64,000 nucleotides of DNA from an uncultured Anaerolineae bacterium (GCA_937943625.1 CALEAD010000032.1:62001-126000); one strand, 5' to 3'; shown: positions 50,323 through 59,985, counted from the stretch's first letter. Made by a program: numbers and translations. The notes: generated by a model from the letters alone, not told the origin.

Positions 50323-52925
50323 AAGCTCCCCTGTAAAGACTCGGCAAACGTCACCTCGGCCGCCGGGGTTTCGCCCTGGCGTATCGGCAACACCACGTGG
50401 AATGTAGAACCGCGCCCCACTTCGCTTTCCACCTCAATACTGCCCTGGTGCATGGTAACCAGCGACTTGGTAATAGGCAGACCCAGCCCCGTGCCGCCAA
50501 CTGTGCGCGTGGCCGAATTATCTACCTGCTCAAAGGCGGCAAACAGCTTATCAAAATCGCTTTGCGAAATGCCAATACCAGTGTCAGAAACAGTGATGCG
50601 CAGGTGGGCTTCACCCTCTCGCTGAATTCGCAGCCAGATGTGCCCTTGTTCTGTGTACTTTACGGCATTAGAAAGCAGGTTATGCAGAATCTGGCGCAGG
50701 CGCACCGGGTCTGCCTCAATTGGGGGTAGGTCTGGTTCTATGTCGGTGTATAGTTGCAGCCCTTTTTCTTGCGTCAGGCTGCGGATGGTGTTGAGTGCGC
50801 CCTGCGCGATTTCTGCCAGGTTTACTTCCTCAAAGGTCAGCACCATCTTGCCTGCCTCGATTTTGGCCATGTCTAGTATTTCGTTAATCAGGCGCAGCAG
50901 GTGTTGGCCATTGTTGTAAATGGAGGTCAGGTCTTCCTCCTGTTCGGGGGTGATGGGGCCATCAATGCGCTTGAGCATCACGCGCGAGAAGCCAATGATG
51001 GAGTTAAGCGGCGTGCGCAGCTCGTGAGACATGTTGGCTAGAAACTGCGTTTTGAGCTGATCAAGCTGGCGCAGTTGCTCATTGGCTTCCTGAATTTCGC
51101 GCAGCAGGCGCTGGTTGGCCAGGGCCACGATGGCCTGGTCGGTCAGGGTGAGGAAGGGGTGCAGTGCCGCCTCACTGAAGCTGTTGACTTGCTGGCTGTG
51201 CAGCGCCAGCGTGCCCAGCCATTCGTTGTCTAGCATGAAGGTGATGAGTGCGCAGGCGCGAAATCCGTTGTTGGCAAACCAATCGCGCAGCCCTTTGTCC
51301 AGACGTGGGTCTGTTTGGGTGTCTGCAATAATGGCCAGTCGGTGCTGCAAAAGCTGCTGGCTGGTTTGCAAGAAGCGACGCGGGTAGCGTGCAGGCGCCT
51401 CGTCGGTGATGGGAACGCGGCTCCACAAGGCAGGGCAGAGGAAAAATTCTGGCTCGGTGGGGTCGTTTATCAGGATTTGTGCAGCATCGGCCGTTTCTGA
51501 TTGGCTGCTAAAGGTGATGATTGCTTCGTAAATTTCTTGGGGGGAACGGGCGGCGCTGATGCGCTGGCCAGCATGGTAAAGGCGGCTGGTCTCGGCCAGC
51601 GTTGCCTGTGTCTGGGCAAAAAGGGTGGCGGTTTCGATGGCGATGGCTAATTGATCGGCCAGATTTTGCAAAACGGCTACGGTGTCCTCGCTGAATGAGT
51701 AGCGGGTGGTGTTTTGTACCGTGAGTGCGCCGATGATGCGCCCGCGCGTGCGTAGGGGCAGGGCCAGTTCGGCGCGGGTGTGGGGCAGCAGGGGGTTGTA
51801 GGTAAAGGCTTTTGCCTGTCGCACGTCTTGCTCCACGATGGCTTTGCCCTGGGCAACGGCCGTACCGATCATCGAAGGGCCGCCAATTGCCAACCGGTGA
51901 CCGCGCTCTACTTGCAAACGACCCGCTTCGCCGGTGCCAGCTTGCAGCACCGCCATGTTGCTTGCCTCGTCCACCAGAAACAGACCAACGTAGTAGAGGT
52001 TGAAACGGCTACGAATCAGATTGACCACTTCTTGAATGAGCAAGTTGCGGTCCAGAATGGTGGTAGCCGCGCGCGAAACCTCGGTGGCCAGGGCAAGCTG
52101 ATTGGCGTGGATGCGCGTGGTTTGCAGCAGGTAGGCATTGTTAAGCGCGTTGCCCATTTCGCGCATCAGCGCCTGTACCAGGGCAAGCTGCTCATTGCTG
52201 AGGGGCTGGTTGGGCAGAGTCAATACGCCAAATGGGGTCTCGCCAAGCTGCAGGGGAAGGTAACGGCCGTTTCCCTTCACCTCCTCCTGCATCCATGCCT
52301 CTTCTTTTTCGTGGGCCGCTTGCAACTCAAAGCCGTTTTGCGTATAGCGAGCTTGAAACATAACTTGTGAAGCACACCAGAGCTGGTCTATTCGCTGATT
52401 CTGCAAGAGAGCAGCTCCCTGGGTCTGCTGGCGGCTTTTTTCTTTCAGCCGCAGCGCGTACCACAGCGTGGCCAGCTCCTGGGAAAAGAGCTGCAAAAAC
52501 AACCTTGACTCGTCAAGGTCGAGCGGGGAAGCCAGATTGGTCACTTCGCCAACGAGCACGCCCAGGAGCTGCTGCTGGCAGTGGAGCGGAACAACAAAGC
52601 GTTGCGTGCCGGATGATGCCCCATCTGGCGCCGGTTCCAGCAAAACGCGTGGGGTGGGTTGGAGGGAGCGCGTGAACAGAACGGCCGTTTCTGTGTCGGC
52701 CGTTTGCCCAATTTCCTGAGTTGGGTTGGTGGTCTGAAGCGCAACCCAGTGGTCGTGTTCTTCATGCCACTCATAGCAGGTGATGTGACTGAGCAGCAGC
52801 AGCGCTTGCACGCCCGTTAGTGCTTCGCGCAGCAAGTCTCTTTCGTGCACCTGCGCAGCCAGGCGCGTCTGAAGCTGTGAGAAAGCGTACATGCGCTGAT
52901 GAAATGGGGTGGCTGCGTTATTCAT
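50319..52925 (-). CDS. Multi-GAF sensor histidine kinase
   Basis: 868 residues and soluble. Three GAF-like modules (about 10-165, 285-440, 455-605) are each flanked by helices. HisKA follows with phospho-His in FLANMSHELRTPLNSIIG and an ATPase domain with NLLSNAVKYTEQG, DTGIGIS and GGTGLGLPI. It probably senses a small ligand or redox state in the cytoplasm and passes phosphate to the receiver proteins of the operon. The four-base overlaps on both sides argue for coordinated production with the threonine-synthase-receiver fusion. Confidence 0.9.
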   Translation of the reverse strand: MNNAATPFHQRMYAFSQLQTRLAAQVHERDLLREALTGVQALLLLSHITCYEWHEEHDHWVALQTTNPTQEIGQTADTETAVLFTRSLQPTPRVLLEPAPDGASSGTQRFVVPLHCQQQLLGVLVGEVTNLASPLDLDESRLFLQLFSQELATLWYALRLKEKSRQQTQGAALLQNQRIDQLWCASQVMFQARYTQNGFELQAAHEKEEAWMQEEVKGNGRYLPLQLGETPFGVLTLPNQPLSNEQLALVQALMREMGNALNNAYLLQTTRIHANQLALATEVSRAATTILDRNLLIQEVVNLIRSRFNLYYVGLFLVDEASNMAVLQAGTGEAGRLQVERGHRLAIGGPSMIGTAVAQGKAIVEQDVRQAKAFTYNPLLPHTRAELALPLRTRGRIIGALTVQNTTRYSFSEDTVAVLQNLADQLAIAIETATLFAQTQATLAETSRLYHAGQRISAARSPQEIYEAIITFSSQSETADAAQILINDPTEPEFFLCPALWSRVPITDEAPARYPRRFLQTSQQLLQHRLAIIADTQTDPRLDKGLRDWFANNGFRACALITFMLDNEWLGTLALHSQQVNSFSEAALHPFLTLTDQAIVALANQRLLREIQEANEQLRQLDQLKTQFLANMSHELRTPLNSIIGFSRVMLKRIDGPITPEQEEDLTSIYNNGQHLLRLINEILDMAKIEAGKMVLTFEEVNLAEIAQGALNTIRSLTQEKGLQLYTDIEPDLPPIEADPVRLRQILHNLLSNAVKYTEQGHIWLRIQREGEAHLRITVSDTGIGISQSDFDKLFAAFEQVDNSATRTVGGTGLGLPITKSLVTMHQGSIEVESEVGRGSTFHVVLPIRQGETPAAEVTFAESLQGSL

Positions 52926-55834
52926 GTTGCCTCCTCTGCCAGCCCGGCCAGGGCCACAGGCTGCTTTGTGGCTTGCCCGCCCAGCCGCAGCGCTACTGGC
53001 GCCCCACCCAACTGATTAGATATTGCCTCCAGACCGGTGCGGATAATTTCGCTGATGTCTGTGGTGCGGTACATCTGGGCGCTAATTTCGTTCAGCAGCC
53101 GCTGTTGCCGCGCGCGCGCTTCGGCGTCTGCCAGCAGACGAGCATTTTCGATGGCGACGGCAAGCTGATCAGCCATAATTTGTAGCGTGCCTACCAGACT
53201 GGGTTCAAAAGCGTTGGCTTGCGTGCTTTGCACGGTGAGCGCGCCGATGATGAGGCCGCGAACTTTCAGGGGCAAGACCAGCTCAGCCTGGGTAAGGGGT
53301 AGCACCGGGTTCGGCCGCCATTCGCTGTCGCGGGCAACGTCTTGTGTCAGGCGCACACGGCCGTCCCCCGTTGCGCCGCCTACCAGGGAACGGCCGCCTA
53401 CGGCTAACCTGTGCCCCTGGGCTACCTGAATACGCCCCGCCTCGCCGCTGCCCGCTTGCAGCACAGCATACTCCCGCCGTTCATCCAGCAGGAACAAGCC
53501 CACATAGTACAACTCAAAGCGCTCTTTAATCAGGGTCACAGCGCGCTCGATCAGCTCTTGTCGGTCGAGAATAGAACTGGCAGCCGCGGCTACTTCGGTG
53601 GCCGTTTGCAGCTGCAAGCGCTGTCTGGATTGCGAAGCCAGCGCTTCTTCCACGGCGCGTAGTTGTAACAAGTTGTTGATGGCAATGGCCATTGGGCCAG
53701 TAATGATCTTGAGCAAGGCCACATCCTGCTCGCTAAAGGCGTCGCTGTCATATTCATTCTCCACTGCCAGCACGCCGATGAGTTGATTGGCCACAATCAT
53801 TGGCAGGCCAAGCCAGCTGCTGGGCAGTGCGCCTACAGTCAATGATTGGAACCGGGCACGCATCTCTTCCATTTGCCGGTTGATGTGCAGCACCTGCTGC
53901 GTGCGCACTACGTGGCCGCTAAACCCCTGGGTAATGGGCAGCGGGGGAATGCCAGACAGGTCAACCTTGGCGCCACGCTCATAGCCATAGAGCCAGTTCA
54001 GATGTGTTTTGTCTGGCGTTAGCAGCAAAATGGACATACCGGTTGCTTCAATCAGGGCGAAAATCTCGCTGCGCGCGCCCTCAAACACATCTTCCAGGGT
54101 GAGTGAAAGGGAGAGAATGGTGCTGATGCGGTTGATGGTGCTAAGCTGGGCGACTTTGGCGCGTGACTCGCTGACTGATTGTGCGTTTTGGCGTGCCAAG
54201 GTGAGCTGGTTGGCCATGTTTTGTGCTAGTTGCACCTCGCGAGGGAGGAAACGGCCGTTGCTCTTGGTGCGCAGTAGTTCGAGAATACCGATTGCTTCGG
54301 TTCCTTGTACCATTGGCACCAGCAGGCATGATTCTGCGTTCAGTTCATGCACACTTTCCATGTAACGATCACCTGGGTTGGCATCTGCGTAGTAGTAGAC
54401 GAGCGGTTCTAACGTTTGCAGCACGCGCCGTCGGCTATCTTGCTCTTCCAGCGTTAGCTGTTGCCGTTCAAGCGTGTAGTGGCCAGTTTTGTATTCGTCT
54501 GCCTGGCGCCAGAAGGCAATCTCGCTGGTGAGTGTGCTATGCTGTGCGTCCCAGGTATACAGGGCGACGCGCGTTGCGTGCAGATGCTCGGCAAAGGCCA
54601 ACACGCTGCGGCGGTAAATTTCCGGCACATCGAGCGTGCTGGTAAGCAGCGTGTTCAGGTCGTTCAGAATCAGGCTTTCATTTAGACGTCTCTCAGTTTG
54701 GGCAAACACCTGGGCGTTTTCGATACTGCCGGCAAGCTGGTTGGCCAGAATTTGCAGAAAAGCCAGGTCTTCTTGGGCAAAGGCGTTTGCTTTGCCACTT
54801 TGCACATCCAGCACGCCCAGGAGTGTGCCGCGCACCATCAGAGGTAGAGCAACTTCAGATTCTGTTTGCGCCAGCTCTGGCACGGCCAGATAGGTAGGGT
54901 CCTGGTGTACATCGCGGGCGATGCGCGTCTGGCGGTTGCGCGCCACCCAGCAAATGATGGATTTGGCGTGTAAGGGAAGGCCGAAACGGCCGTTTTTCAT
55001 TGCTGCGCCGGCTTCGCCTGTGCCTTCCCGCAGGATGAGGCTCTCCCCACTTTCATCCAGTAAGTAGACGGCCACAAAATAAAAGCCAAACTCGGCGCGA
55101 ATCATCTCGGTAGCGATGCGCAGCAGCGCAGCCAGATCACGCTCAGTGTTGATGATCTGGCCGATTTCGGCGCTGGTTTGCAGTTGTTGCGCGCGCCGCT
55201 GGCTGATGGCGTTGGCGGTAGCGCTCTCTTGCGCCAGGCGCGCCAGCTCGGCGCTTTTTTGGGCGGCCACTTGAGCTGCTTCTTGCGTGGCGGCAGCGGC
55301 CTCTTGCGCGTGCTTTAGGGCGCGCTGTAGCGTGGCAGCGGCAAACCAGGTGGTCAGCGCCAGGGTGAGGGCGAGCAGGTAGTAACGCAGTAGAAAGCCG
55401 GTTTCCAGACCAGGGGTTATGGCGGCAAAAAGGGTAACGGCCACCACTATGACTACACCGTAGAGTAGGGTAGTGACCGTTGTCTCCAAAATGGTAATGG
55501 CAACGAGCAGGCTAAGCAGCAGATAAGCCATGCCGCTTGTGCCGCTGGCAAAAAGCACCGCCAGGTGAATGGCCGTTTGTATGATAAAGAAAAAGTGAAT
55601 CGCCTGCCGGATACGGCCGTGACGGATGAAGTAAAAAGTCACCCCCAGGATAACCAGGCTGACCAGGCTCTGCGTTAGCAGAATTGGCCACACCTCAGCG
55701 CGCGGGGCCGCAATTGCGTTGTAAAGAATGGCAGAGGCTGTGAGCAGCAGCGCCAGCCCTTGCAACAGCCGCCCCCTGGCGGTTGTATCGAATTCGCCTA
55801 CGGGTAGCAGGGAAAATAACGCGAATCGCTCCAT
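52922..55834 (-). CDS. Membrane multi-GAF signalling protein without kinase domain
   Basis: 970 residues. The N-terminus has about six to seven hydrophobic segments (residues 20-180), an Ala/Gln-rich coiled coil (180-225), then four GAF modules (about 225-370, 385-545, 560-720, 745-905) and a short helical tail. The last GAF is closely similar to one in the kinase encoded next (both contain EAGRIQV/EAGRLQV and RFELYYVGLFLLDE-like stretches), so they share ancestry. With no output domain of its own, it probably works through the kinase it is coupled to. Confidence 0.88.
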   Translation of the reverse strand: MERFALFSLLPVGEFDTTARGRLLQGLALLLTASAILYNAIAAPRAEVWPILLTQSLVSLVILGVTFYFIRHGRIRQAIHFFFIIQTAIHLAVLFASGTSGMAYLLLSLLVAITILETTVTTLLYGVVIVVAVTLFAAITPGLETGFLLRYYLLALTLALTTWFAAATLQRALKHAQEAAAATQEAAQVAAQKSAELARLAQESATANAISQRRAQQLQTSAEIGQIINTERDLAALLRIATEMIRAEFGFYFVAVYLLDESGESLILREGTGEAGAAMKNGRFGLPLHAKSIICWVARNRQTRIARDVHQDPTYLAVPELAQTESEVALPLMVRGTLLGVLDVQSGKANAFAQEDLAFLQILANQLAGSIENAQVFAQTERRLNESLILNDLNTLLTSTLDVPEIYRRSVLAFAEHLHATRVALYTWDAQHSTLTSEIAFWRQADEYKTGHYTLERQQLTLEEQDSRRRVLQTLEPLVYYYADANPGDRYMESVHELNAESCLLVPMVQGTEAIGILELLRTKSNGRFLPREVQLAQNMANQLTLARQNAQSVSESRAKVAQLSTINRISTILSLSLTLEDVFEGARSEIFALIEATGMSILLLTPDKTHLNWLYGYERGAKVDLSGIPPLPITQGFSGHVVRTQQVLHINRQMEEMRARFQSLTVGALPSSWLGLPMIVANQLIGVLAVENEYDSDAFSEQDVALLKIITGPMAIAINNLLQLRAVEEALASQSRQRLQLQTATEVAAAASSILDRQELIERAVTLIKERFELYYVGLFLLDERREYAVLQAGSGEAGRIQVAQGHRLAVGGRSLVGGATGDGRVRLTQDVARDSEWRPNPVLPLTQAELVLPLKVRGLIIGALTVQSTQANAFEPSLVGTLQIMADQLAVAIENARLLADAEARARQQRLLNEISAQMYRTTDISEIIRTGLEAISNQLGGAPVALRLGGQATKQPVALAGLAEEAT

Positions 55835-55838
55835 TTAG

Positions 55839-56267
55839 CTAGCTTCCTGGCTCCCACACATCCTCACCGCGCAAGATACGACTGATTTGCTCCGGGAACA
55901 AATCTACGTCCAGCGGCTTGGCAATAAAGCCATCAAAACCGGCCGCACGCGCCTTTTCCATTTCTGCCGGGCTACCTTGTGCCGTGACGACGACCACGCG
56001 CGTATCCTTTAGTTGCGGATGGGTGCGAATCTGACGTAGCGCCTCATAGCCGTCTTCGTGGGGCAGACGCAGGTCCATCAGTACCAGGTCTACGCGATTC
56101 ATGGTATTGGCAAACTCGACCACGCCCCAGCCGGTTGTTTTCCATTCACACTTTTCTATGCCCATAAAAGCCAATAGACGGGCGATGAGCACAAAGTTGG
56201 AGACGTTGTCTTCAACAACGAGTACGTGGGCCTCACGAGGAGATATGGGGGTACGGGAACTGCTCAT
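55839..56267 (-). CDS. Stand-alone receiver (response regulator) domain protein
   Basis: A 142-residue CheY-like receiver. The acidic pocket is in VLVVEDNVSN, phospho-Asp in DLVLMDLRLPHEDGY, Thr in VVVVTAQGS and Lys in FIAKPLDVDLF. There is no output domain. Its start overlaps the stop of the upstream receiver by four bases, and the multi-GAF gene follows after four bases. It is likely a phosphate relay in this pathway. Confidence 0.92.
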   Translation of the reverse strand: MSSSRTPISPREAHVLVVEDNVSNFVLIARLLAFMGIEKCEWKTTGWGVVEFANTMNRVDLVLMDLRLPHEDGYEALRQIRTHPQLKDTRVVVVTAQGSPAEMEKARAAGFDGFIAKPLDVDLFPEQISRILRGEDVWEPGS

Positions 56268-56650
56268 AAGGGGGTGTTTCCTTTCAGATAGGCGATGATT
56301 TGCTCTGGAAGCAAATCCACGCTGATGGGTTTTTGAATGAATCCGTTGCAGCCGGCCGCAGCGGCTTTTTCCCGGTCTGCCTTCATCACATTAGCGGTCA
56401 GGGCGACGATGGGGATGTGTGCCATGTCTGGGCGCTGTCGCAGGGTCTCTGTCAGCGTATATCCATCTATGTCTGGCAGGTTGATGTCCATGAGGATAAG
56501 ATCGGGCATTTGTTGGCACAGTAATGCCAGCGCTTCGGTGGCGTTTGCTGCTCCTTGGAACTGGAAATGAGACGCGCGCAGAACGCGCTGCACCAGCTTG
56601 CGATTGTCTAGATTGTCTTCAACGTAAAGAATGAGAGGCGGCTCATTCAT
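56264..56650 (-). CDS. Stand-alone receiver (response regulator) domain protein
   Basis: A 128-residue CheY-like receiver with LYVEDNLDNRKLV, phospho-Asp in DLILMDINLPDIDGY, Thr in VALTANVM and Lys in FIQKPISVDLL. It is very like the receiver at the N-terminus of the hybrid kinase at 47247, suggesting duplication within the operon. It is the first gene of the signalling operon; the GH13 gene ends 79 bases upstream. Confidence 0.92.
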   Translation of the reverse strand: MNEPPLILYVEDNLDNRKLVQRVLRASHFQFQGAANATEALALLCQQMPDLILMDINLPDIDGYTLTETLRQRPDMAHIPIVALTANVMKADREKAAAAGCNGFIQKPISVDLLPEQIIAYLKGNTPL

Positions 56651-56729
56651 GAGCTATCCTTGTTGGTTTGGTTTGCCTGCTGATCATACAAAGAAATGGG
56701 GTAATTGTCCGTTAAGGTGGCGAAAATAG

Positions 56730-58190
56730 TTAACCGACCCAAATGCGTGCCGAACGGCCGTTGATGCGATAATGCTTGCCCGCCGAAAAAGATTGCCCCA
56801 GGCTGGTTAGTTTCTCCGGCAGGGTGCGGGGGAACTGGCGCGGGCAGATGATGGTATGGGGGGTGACGCCAGCGTTAAAAGCGACAACGGCCGTTTCCTG
56901 TCCCAGGCGTCGCTGGTAAACCACTACCGATTCGTCTGTATACAGCAGGTCAAATGCGCCACGCCGCAGCACGGCATGATCGTGTCGTAGCCGCACCATA
57001 CGCCGCACGTCAGCCAATAGTTCCTCATCCCAAAGGCTGCGGTCGTGCCAGGGAAAAGCGCGGCGGCAGTCTGGGTCACCACCTCCTGTCATGCCAATTT
57101 CATCTCCGTAGTAAATGTTGGGCGCACCCGGCAACGTCATCTGGCAGAGGAACATCAGGCGCACGGCCGTTTTGTCATTGTTTGCCACCGTCAGCAGACG
57201 GGGCGTATCGTGGCTGCCCAACATGGTCATTTGCGCCTGCACAATTTGCGGGTCATACAGCTCATTGATCAGCCGGTTCAGCCCCTTGCCAAACTCCACA
57301 CCTGTCAGGGTGGGCATCAGCCCATACCCAGTTTTAATTGTATCCTCCTGATTGAGATTGTCGCCCACAAAGAAGCCAAACACCAGGCGGGTGAAGTTGT
57401 AATCCATTTGCGCGTCGAACTGATCCCCTTGCAGCCACCGTGTTGCTTCTTGCCACAGCTCGCCCACGATATACGCTTCTGGGTTAATGGCTTTCACGCG
57501 ACGACGAAACTCTTGCCAGAAAGCATCGTCATCAATTTCATTGGGCACATCCAAACGCCAACCATCAATGCCCTGCTCAATCCAGTGGGTAGCCACGTTC
57601 CATAAAAATTCGCGCACGGTCGGAGTATCGGTATTGAATTCTGGCAAAGCAGCTAATCGCCACCAGGCATCATAGTTCGGCCGTTTGACGTTGGGCCTGT
57701 ACGCATTCAGCGGCCAGCGGTGCACGCGAAACCAATCCACGTAGGGCGATTCCGCGCCGCATTCCAGCAGGTGATGGAATTGAAAAAAGCCGCGGCTGGC
57801 ATGGTTGAAAACGCCATCCAGCACAATGCGGATGCCACGCGCGTGCGCAGCGTCGCGCAGGGCAAAAAAGGCCTTGTTGCCGCCTAAGATTGGGTCAACC
57901 TGATAGTAGTCATGGGTTTGGTAGCGGTGATTGGCGGCAGAGGCAAAAATGGGGTTCAGGTAAAGGGCGTTGATGCCTAAATCGCGCAGGTAATCCAGGT
58001 GGTCAATGATGCCGAGCAGGTCACCCCCCATGAAGCCGTGGCGCGTGGGCGCTGCCCCCCAGGGCTGCAAATTAGATGGCTTGGCCGGATAGCCATTTTT
58101 ACCAAAGTCGGCGCTGCGCCGGGCAAAGCGGTCAGGGAATATCTGGTAAAAAACGGCATCTTTCACCCATTCTGGCGTAATTACTTGCAT
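56730..58190 (-). CDS. GH13 alpha-amylase/maltodextrin-acting glycosidase
   Basis: A 486-residue glycoside hydrolase. The (beta/alpha)8 regions are visible: I in LRDLGINALYLNPIF, the II nucleophile Asp in GWRLDVPNE, the III acid/base Glu in YIVGELW and the IV Asp in LGSHDTPR. There is no N-terminal starch-binding domain and no signal peptide, so it is probably cytosolic and acts on maltodextrins or glycogen, like neopullulanase/cyclomaltodextrinase relatives. The Shine-Dalgarno AAGGAG is directly preceded by GCGGTCATTTTCC of the repeat family. Confidence 0.9.
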   Translation of the reverse strand: MQVITPEWVKDAVFYQIFPDRFARRSADFGKNGYPAKPSNLQPWGAAPTRHGFMGGDLLGIIDHLDYLRDLGINALYLNPIFASAANHRYQTHDYYQVDPILGGNKAFFALRDAAHARGIRIVLDGVFNHASRGFFQFHHLLECGAESPYVDWFRVHRWPLNAYRPNVKRPNYDAWWRLAALPEFNTDTPTVREFLWNVATHWIEQGIDGWRLDVPNEIDDDAFWQEFRRRVKAINPEAYIVGELWQEATRWLQGDQFDAQMDYNFTRLVFGFFVGDNLNQEDTIKTGYGLMPTLTGVEFGKGLNRLINELYDPQIVQAQMTMLGSHDTPRLLTVANNDKTAVRLMFLCQMTLPGAPNIYYGDEIGMTGGGDPDCRRAFPWHDRSLWDEELLADVRRMVRLRHDHAVLRRGAFDLLYTDESVVVYQRRLGQETAVVAFNAGVTPHTIICPRQFPRTLPEKLTSLGQSFSAGKHYRINGRSARIWVG

Positions 58191-58195
58191 CAGGT

Positions 58196-58240
58196 CTCCT
58201 TGGAAAATGACCGCAGACAGCAGACTGCAGACGGCGGAAC
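58196..58240. repeat. GACCGC repeat unit upstream of the GH13 gene
   Basis: On the minus strand, CCGCCGTCTGCAGTCTGCTG leads into GTCTGCGGTCATTTTCCAAGGAG and the ATG at 58190. A second unit (GGCGGTCGGCAGTCGG at 58344-58359) lies in the same intergenic stretch, closing with GAATCATGCC at 58386-58395 before murJ. Confidence 0.6.
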
Positions 58241-58416
58241 AGCTACTTTGCTATCTGCCTGTTTGTGTGTAATTATACCTTGTTTGGCGTAACTTGCTGG
58301 CAGATCGAGCAGGAGAAGGGTACTATTTCTCGCCGTTGGCGGCAGGCGGTCGGCAGTCGGTGCTCAGCGGTCTGCGGTCAAACTTGAATCATGCCCAATT
58401 CTGGAATGCTTTTGTC

Positions 58417-59952
58417 ATGAAACGCGCGCGTCATTTATTGCGATCTTCGGTCATTGTCATTGTCTTATTTGGCCTGGGCAAGCTCACGGGTCTGATTCGC
58501 GTGCGCCTGGTGAGCGTTAATTTTGGCACGGGGCAGGAGTTCGATGCTTTTACGGCCGCTAATCAACTGCCGGAAGTGTTTTTTATTGTTATCGCCGGTG
58601 GGTCGCTGGCAGCGGCGTTTATTCCGGTGTATGGGGCGTACCTGGCGCGGGAAACGGCCGTAAAGAGTGCCCGCCTGGCTAACACCATTCTTACCCTGGT
58701 AATTTTGCTGTTGGGCAGCGTTTCTGCTCTGGGCGCAATTTTTGCCCCCTGGCTGACGCGCGTGCTGTTGGTGCCTGATTTCCCCCCCGCCATGCAGCAG
58801 CTCACCGCCGAATTAATGCGCATCATCCTGATTCAGACCGTGCTCTTTGGCATCAGCGGTGTTCTCAGCAGCATTCTCAATGCGCATCAGCATTTTGCTT
58901 TGCCGGCGCTGGCCCCCATTGCCCTGGACGTGGGTTACTTCATCGGTATCACCCTATTTGCGCCATTAGGCATCTATGGGCTGGCATTGGGCACGGTAGT
59001 GGGTGGGTTGCTGCACATTGCTATTCAACTGCCCGCCTTGTGGCGCTATCGCATTCGCTATGCGCCGGCGCTAGACCTGCGGCTGGCAGGCGTGCGCGAA
59101 ATCGTTCGCCTGATGGGGCCGCGCATTATCACCCTGGGGGCGATTCAGGTGGCCGATTTGTTCATCATTCGCCTGGCCTCGGCATTGCCGGCGGGCAGCA
59201 CTTCTGCCTACTTCTATGCGTATGCGTTGATGCAGTTGCCGGAGACGCTGTTTGGTACGGCCGTTGCCCTGGTGCTTTTTCCCACGCTGGCAGAGCTGTA
59301 CAACGCGGGGGACAAAGAGAGCATGAAGCACACGGCCGTTTCGGCGCTCAACATCATCTGGACCCTTACCATTCCCGCAGCGGCTGGGCTGGTGCTGTTA
59401 GGGCAGCCCGCCATCACCTTTTTGCTGCAAGGAGGCGAGTTCACCGCCGACTCGACGGCGCTGGTGTACAACGTGCTGCTGGTCTTCAGCGTGCGCCTGG
59501 TGAGTGAGGCTACCCTGGAGGTTGTGGCGCGCCTGTTTTATGCACAGCACAACACGCGCACGCCGATGTTTGCTTACCTGGGCTGGCTGGCAATCAATGT
59601 GGCTGTGGCTTACTGGCTGGTGGATGACCTGGGCATTGTGGGGCTGGCGCTGGCCAGCACCGTCGCCTTCACAGTGCTCTCGGCCGCGCTCTTCTGGCTG
59701 AACCGGCGCGCCCTGGGCGGCCTGGAAGAACGCGCGCTGGCGGTTGGCGCGGGGCGTGCTCTGTTGGCCACGCTGGGAATGAGCGGCGTCATTTGGGGAA
59801 TCGGCCGTTGGCTGAGCCAGCCTTTGCTTTACTTGGCTGTGGGAGGGAGCGCCGGTGTGTTGGCGTATGTGGCGTTCCATTTGCTGCTGCGCGGGGCAGA
59901 AATTCCCGCATTGCTACGTCTACTACGCTCGCGCGAACGCCAGCTATCGTAA
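58417..59952 (+). CDS. murJ: Lipid II flippase MurJ
   Basis: A 511-residue MATE-like membrane protein with about fourteen helices. Its conserved start is SSVIVIVLFGLGKLTGLIRVRLVSVNFGTGQEFDAFTAA. FIPVYGAYLARE and the TM7 region LMGPRIITLGAIQVADLFIIRLAS follow family order. It flips undecaprenyl-linked peptidoglycan precursor to the outside. I start at ATG 58417, as the 41 codons before it translate the repeat element; no strong Shine-Dalgarno is present. It is followed by recA, which has its own promoter. Confidence 0.92.
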   Translation: MKRARHLLRSSVIVIVLFGLGKLTGLIRVRLVSVNFGTGQEFDAFTAANQLPEVFFIVIAGGSLAAAFIPVYGAYLARETAVKSARLANTILTLVILLLGSVSALGAIFAPWLTRVLLVPDFPPAMQQLTAELMRIILIQTVLFGISGVLSSILNAHQHFALPALAPIALDVGYFIGITLFAPLGIYGLALGTVVGGLLHIAIQLPALWRYRIRYAPALDLRLAGVREIVRLMGPRIITLGAIQVADLFIIRLASALPAGSTSAYFYAYALMQLPETLFGTAVALVLFPTLAELYNAGDKESMKHTAVSALNIIWTLTIPAAAGLVLLGQPAITFLLQGGEFTADSTALVYNVLLVFSVRLVSEATLEVVARLFYAQHNTRTPMFAYLGWLAINVAVAYWLVDDLGIVGLALASTVAFTVLSAALFWLNRRALGGLEERALAVGAGRALLATLGMSGVIWGIGRWLSQPLLYLAVGGSAGVLAYVAFHLLLRGAEIPALLRLLRSRERQLS

Positions 59953-59955
59953 CTT

Positions 59956-59967
59956 GAACATTTGTTC
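59956..59967 (+). promoter_or_regulatory. SOS (LexA) box upstream of recA
   Basis: GAACATTTGTTC fits the GAAC-N4-GTTC LexA site of Gram-positive-type bacteria exactly. It lies 19 bases upstream of the -35 hexamer. Confidence 0.7.
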
Positions 59968-59985
59968 AGTCTGGCCCAGTTTGAT

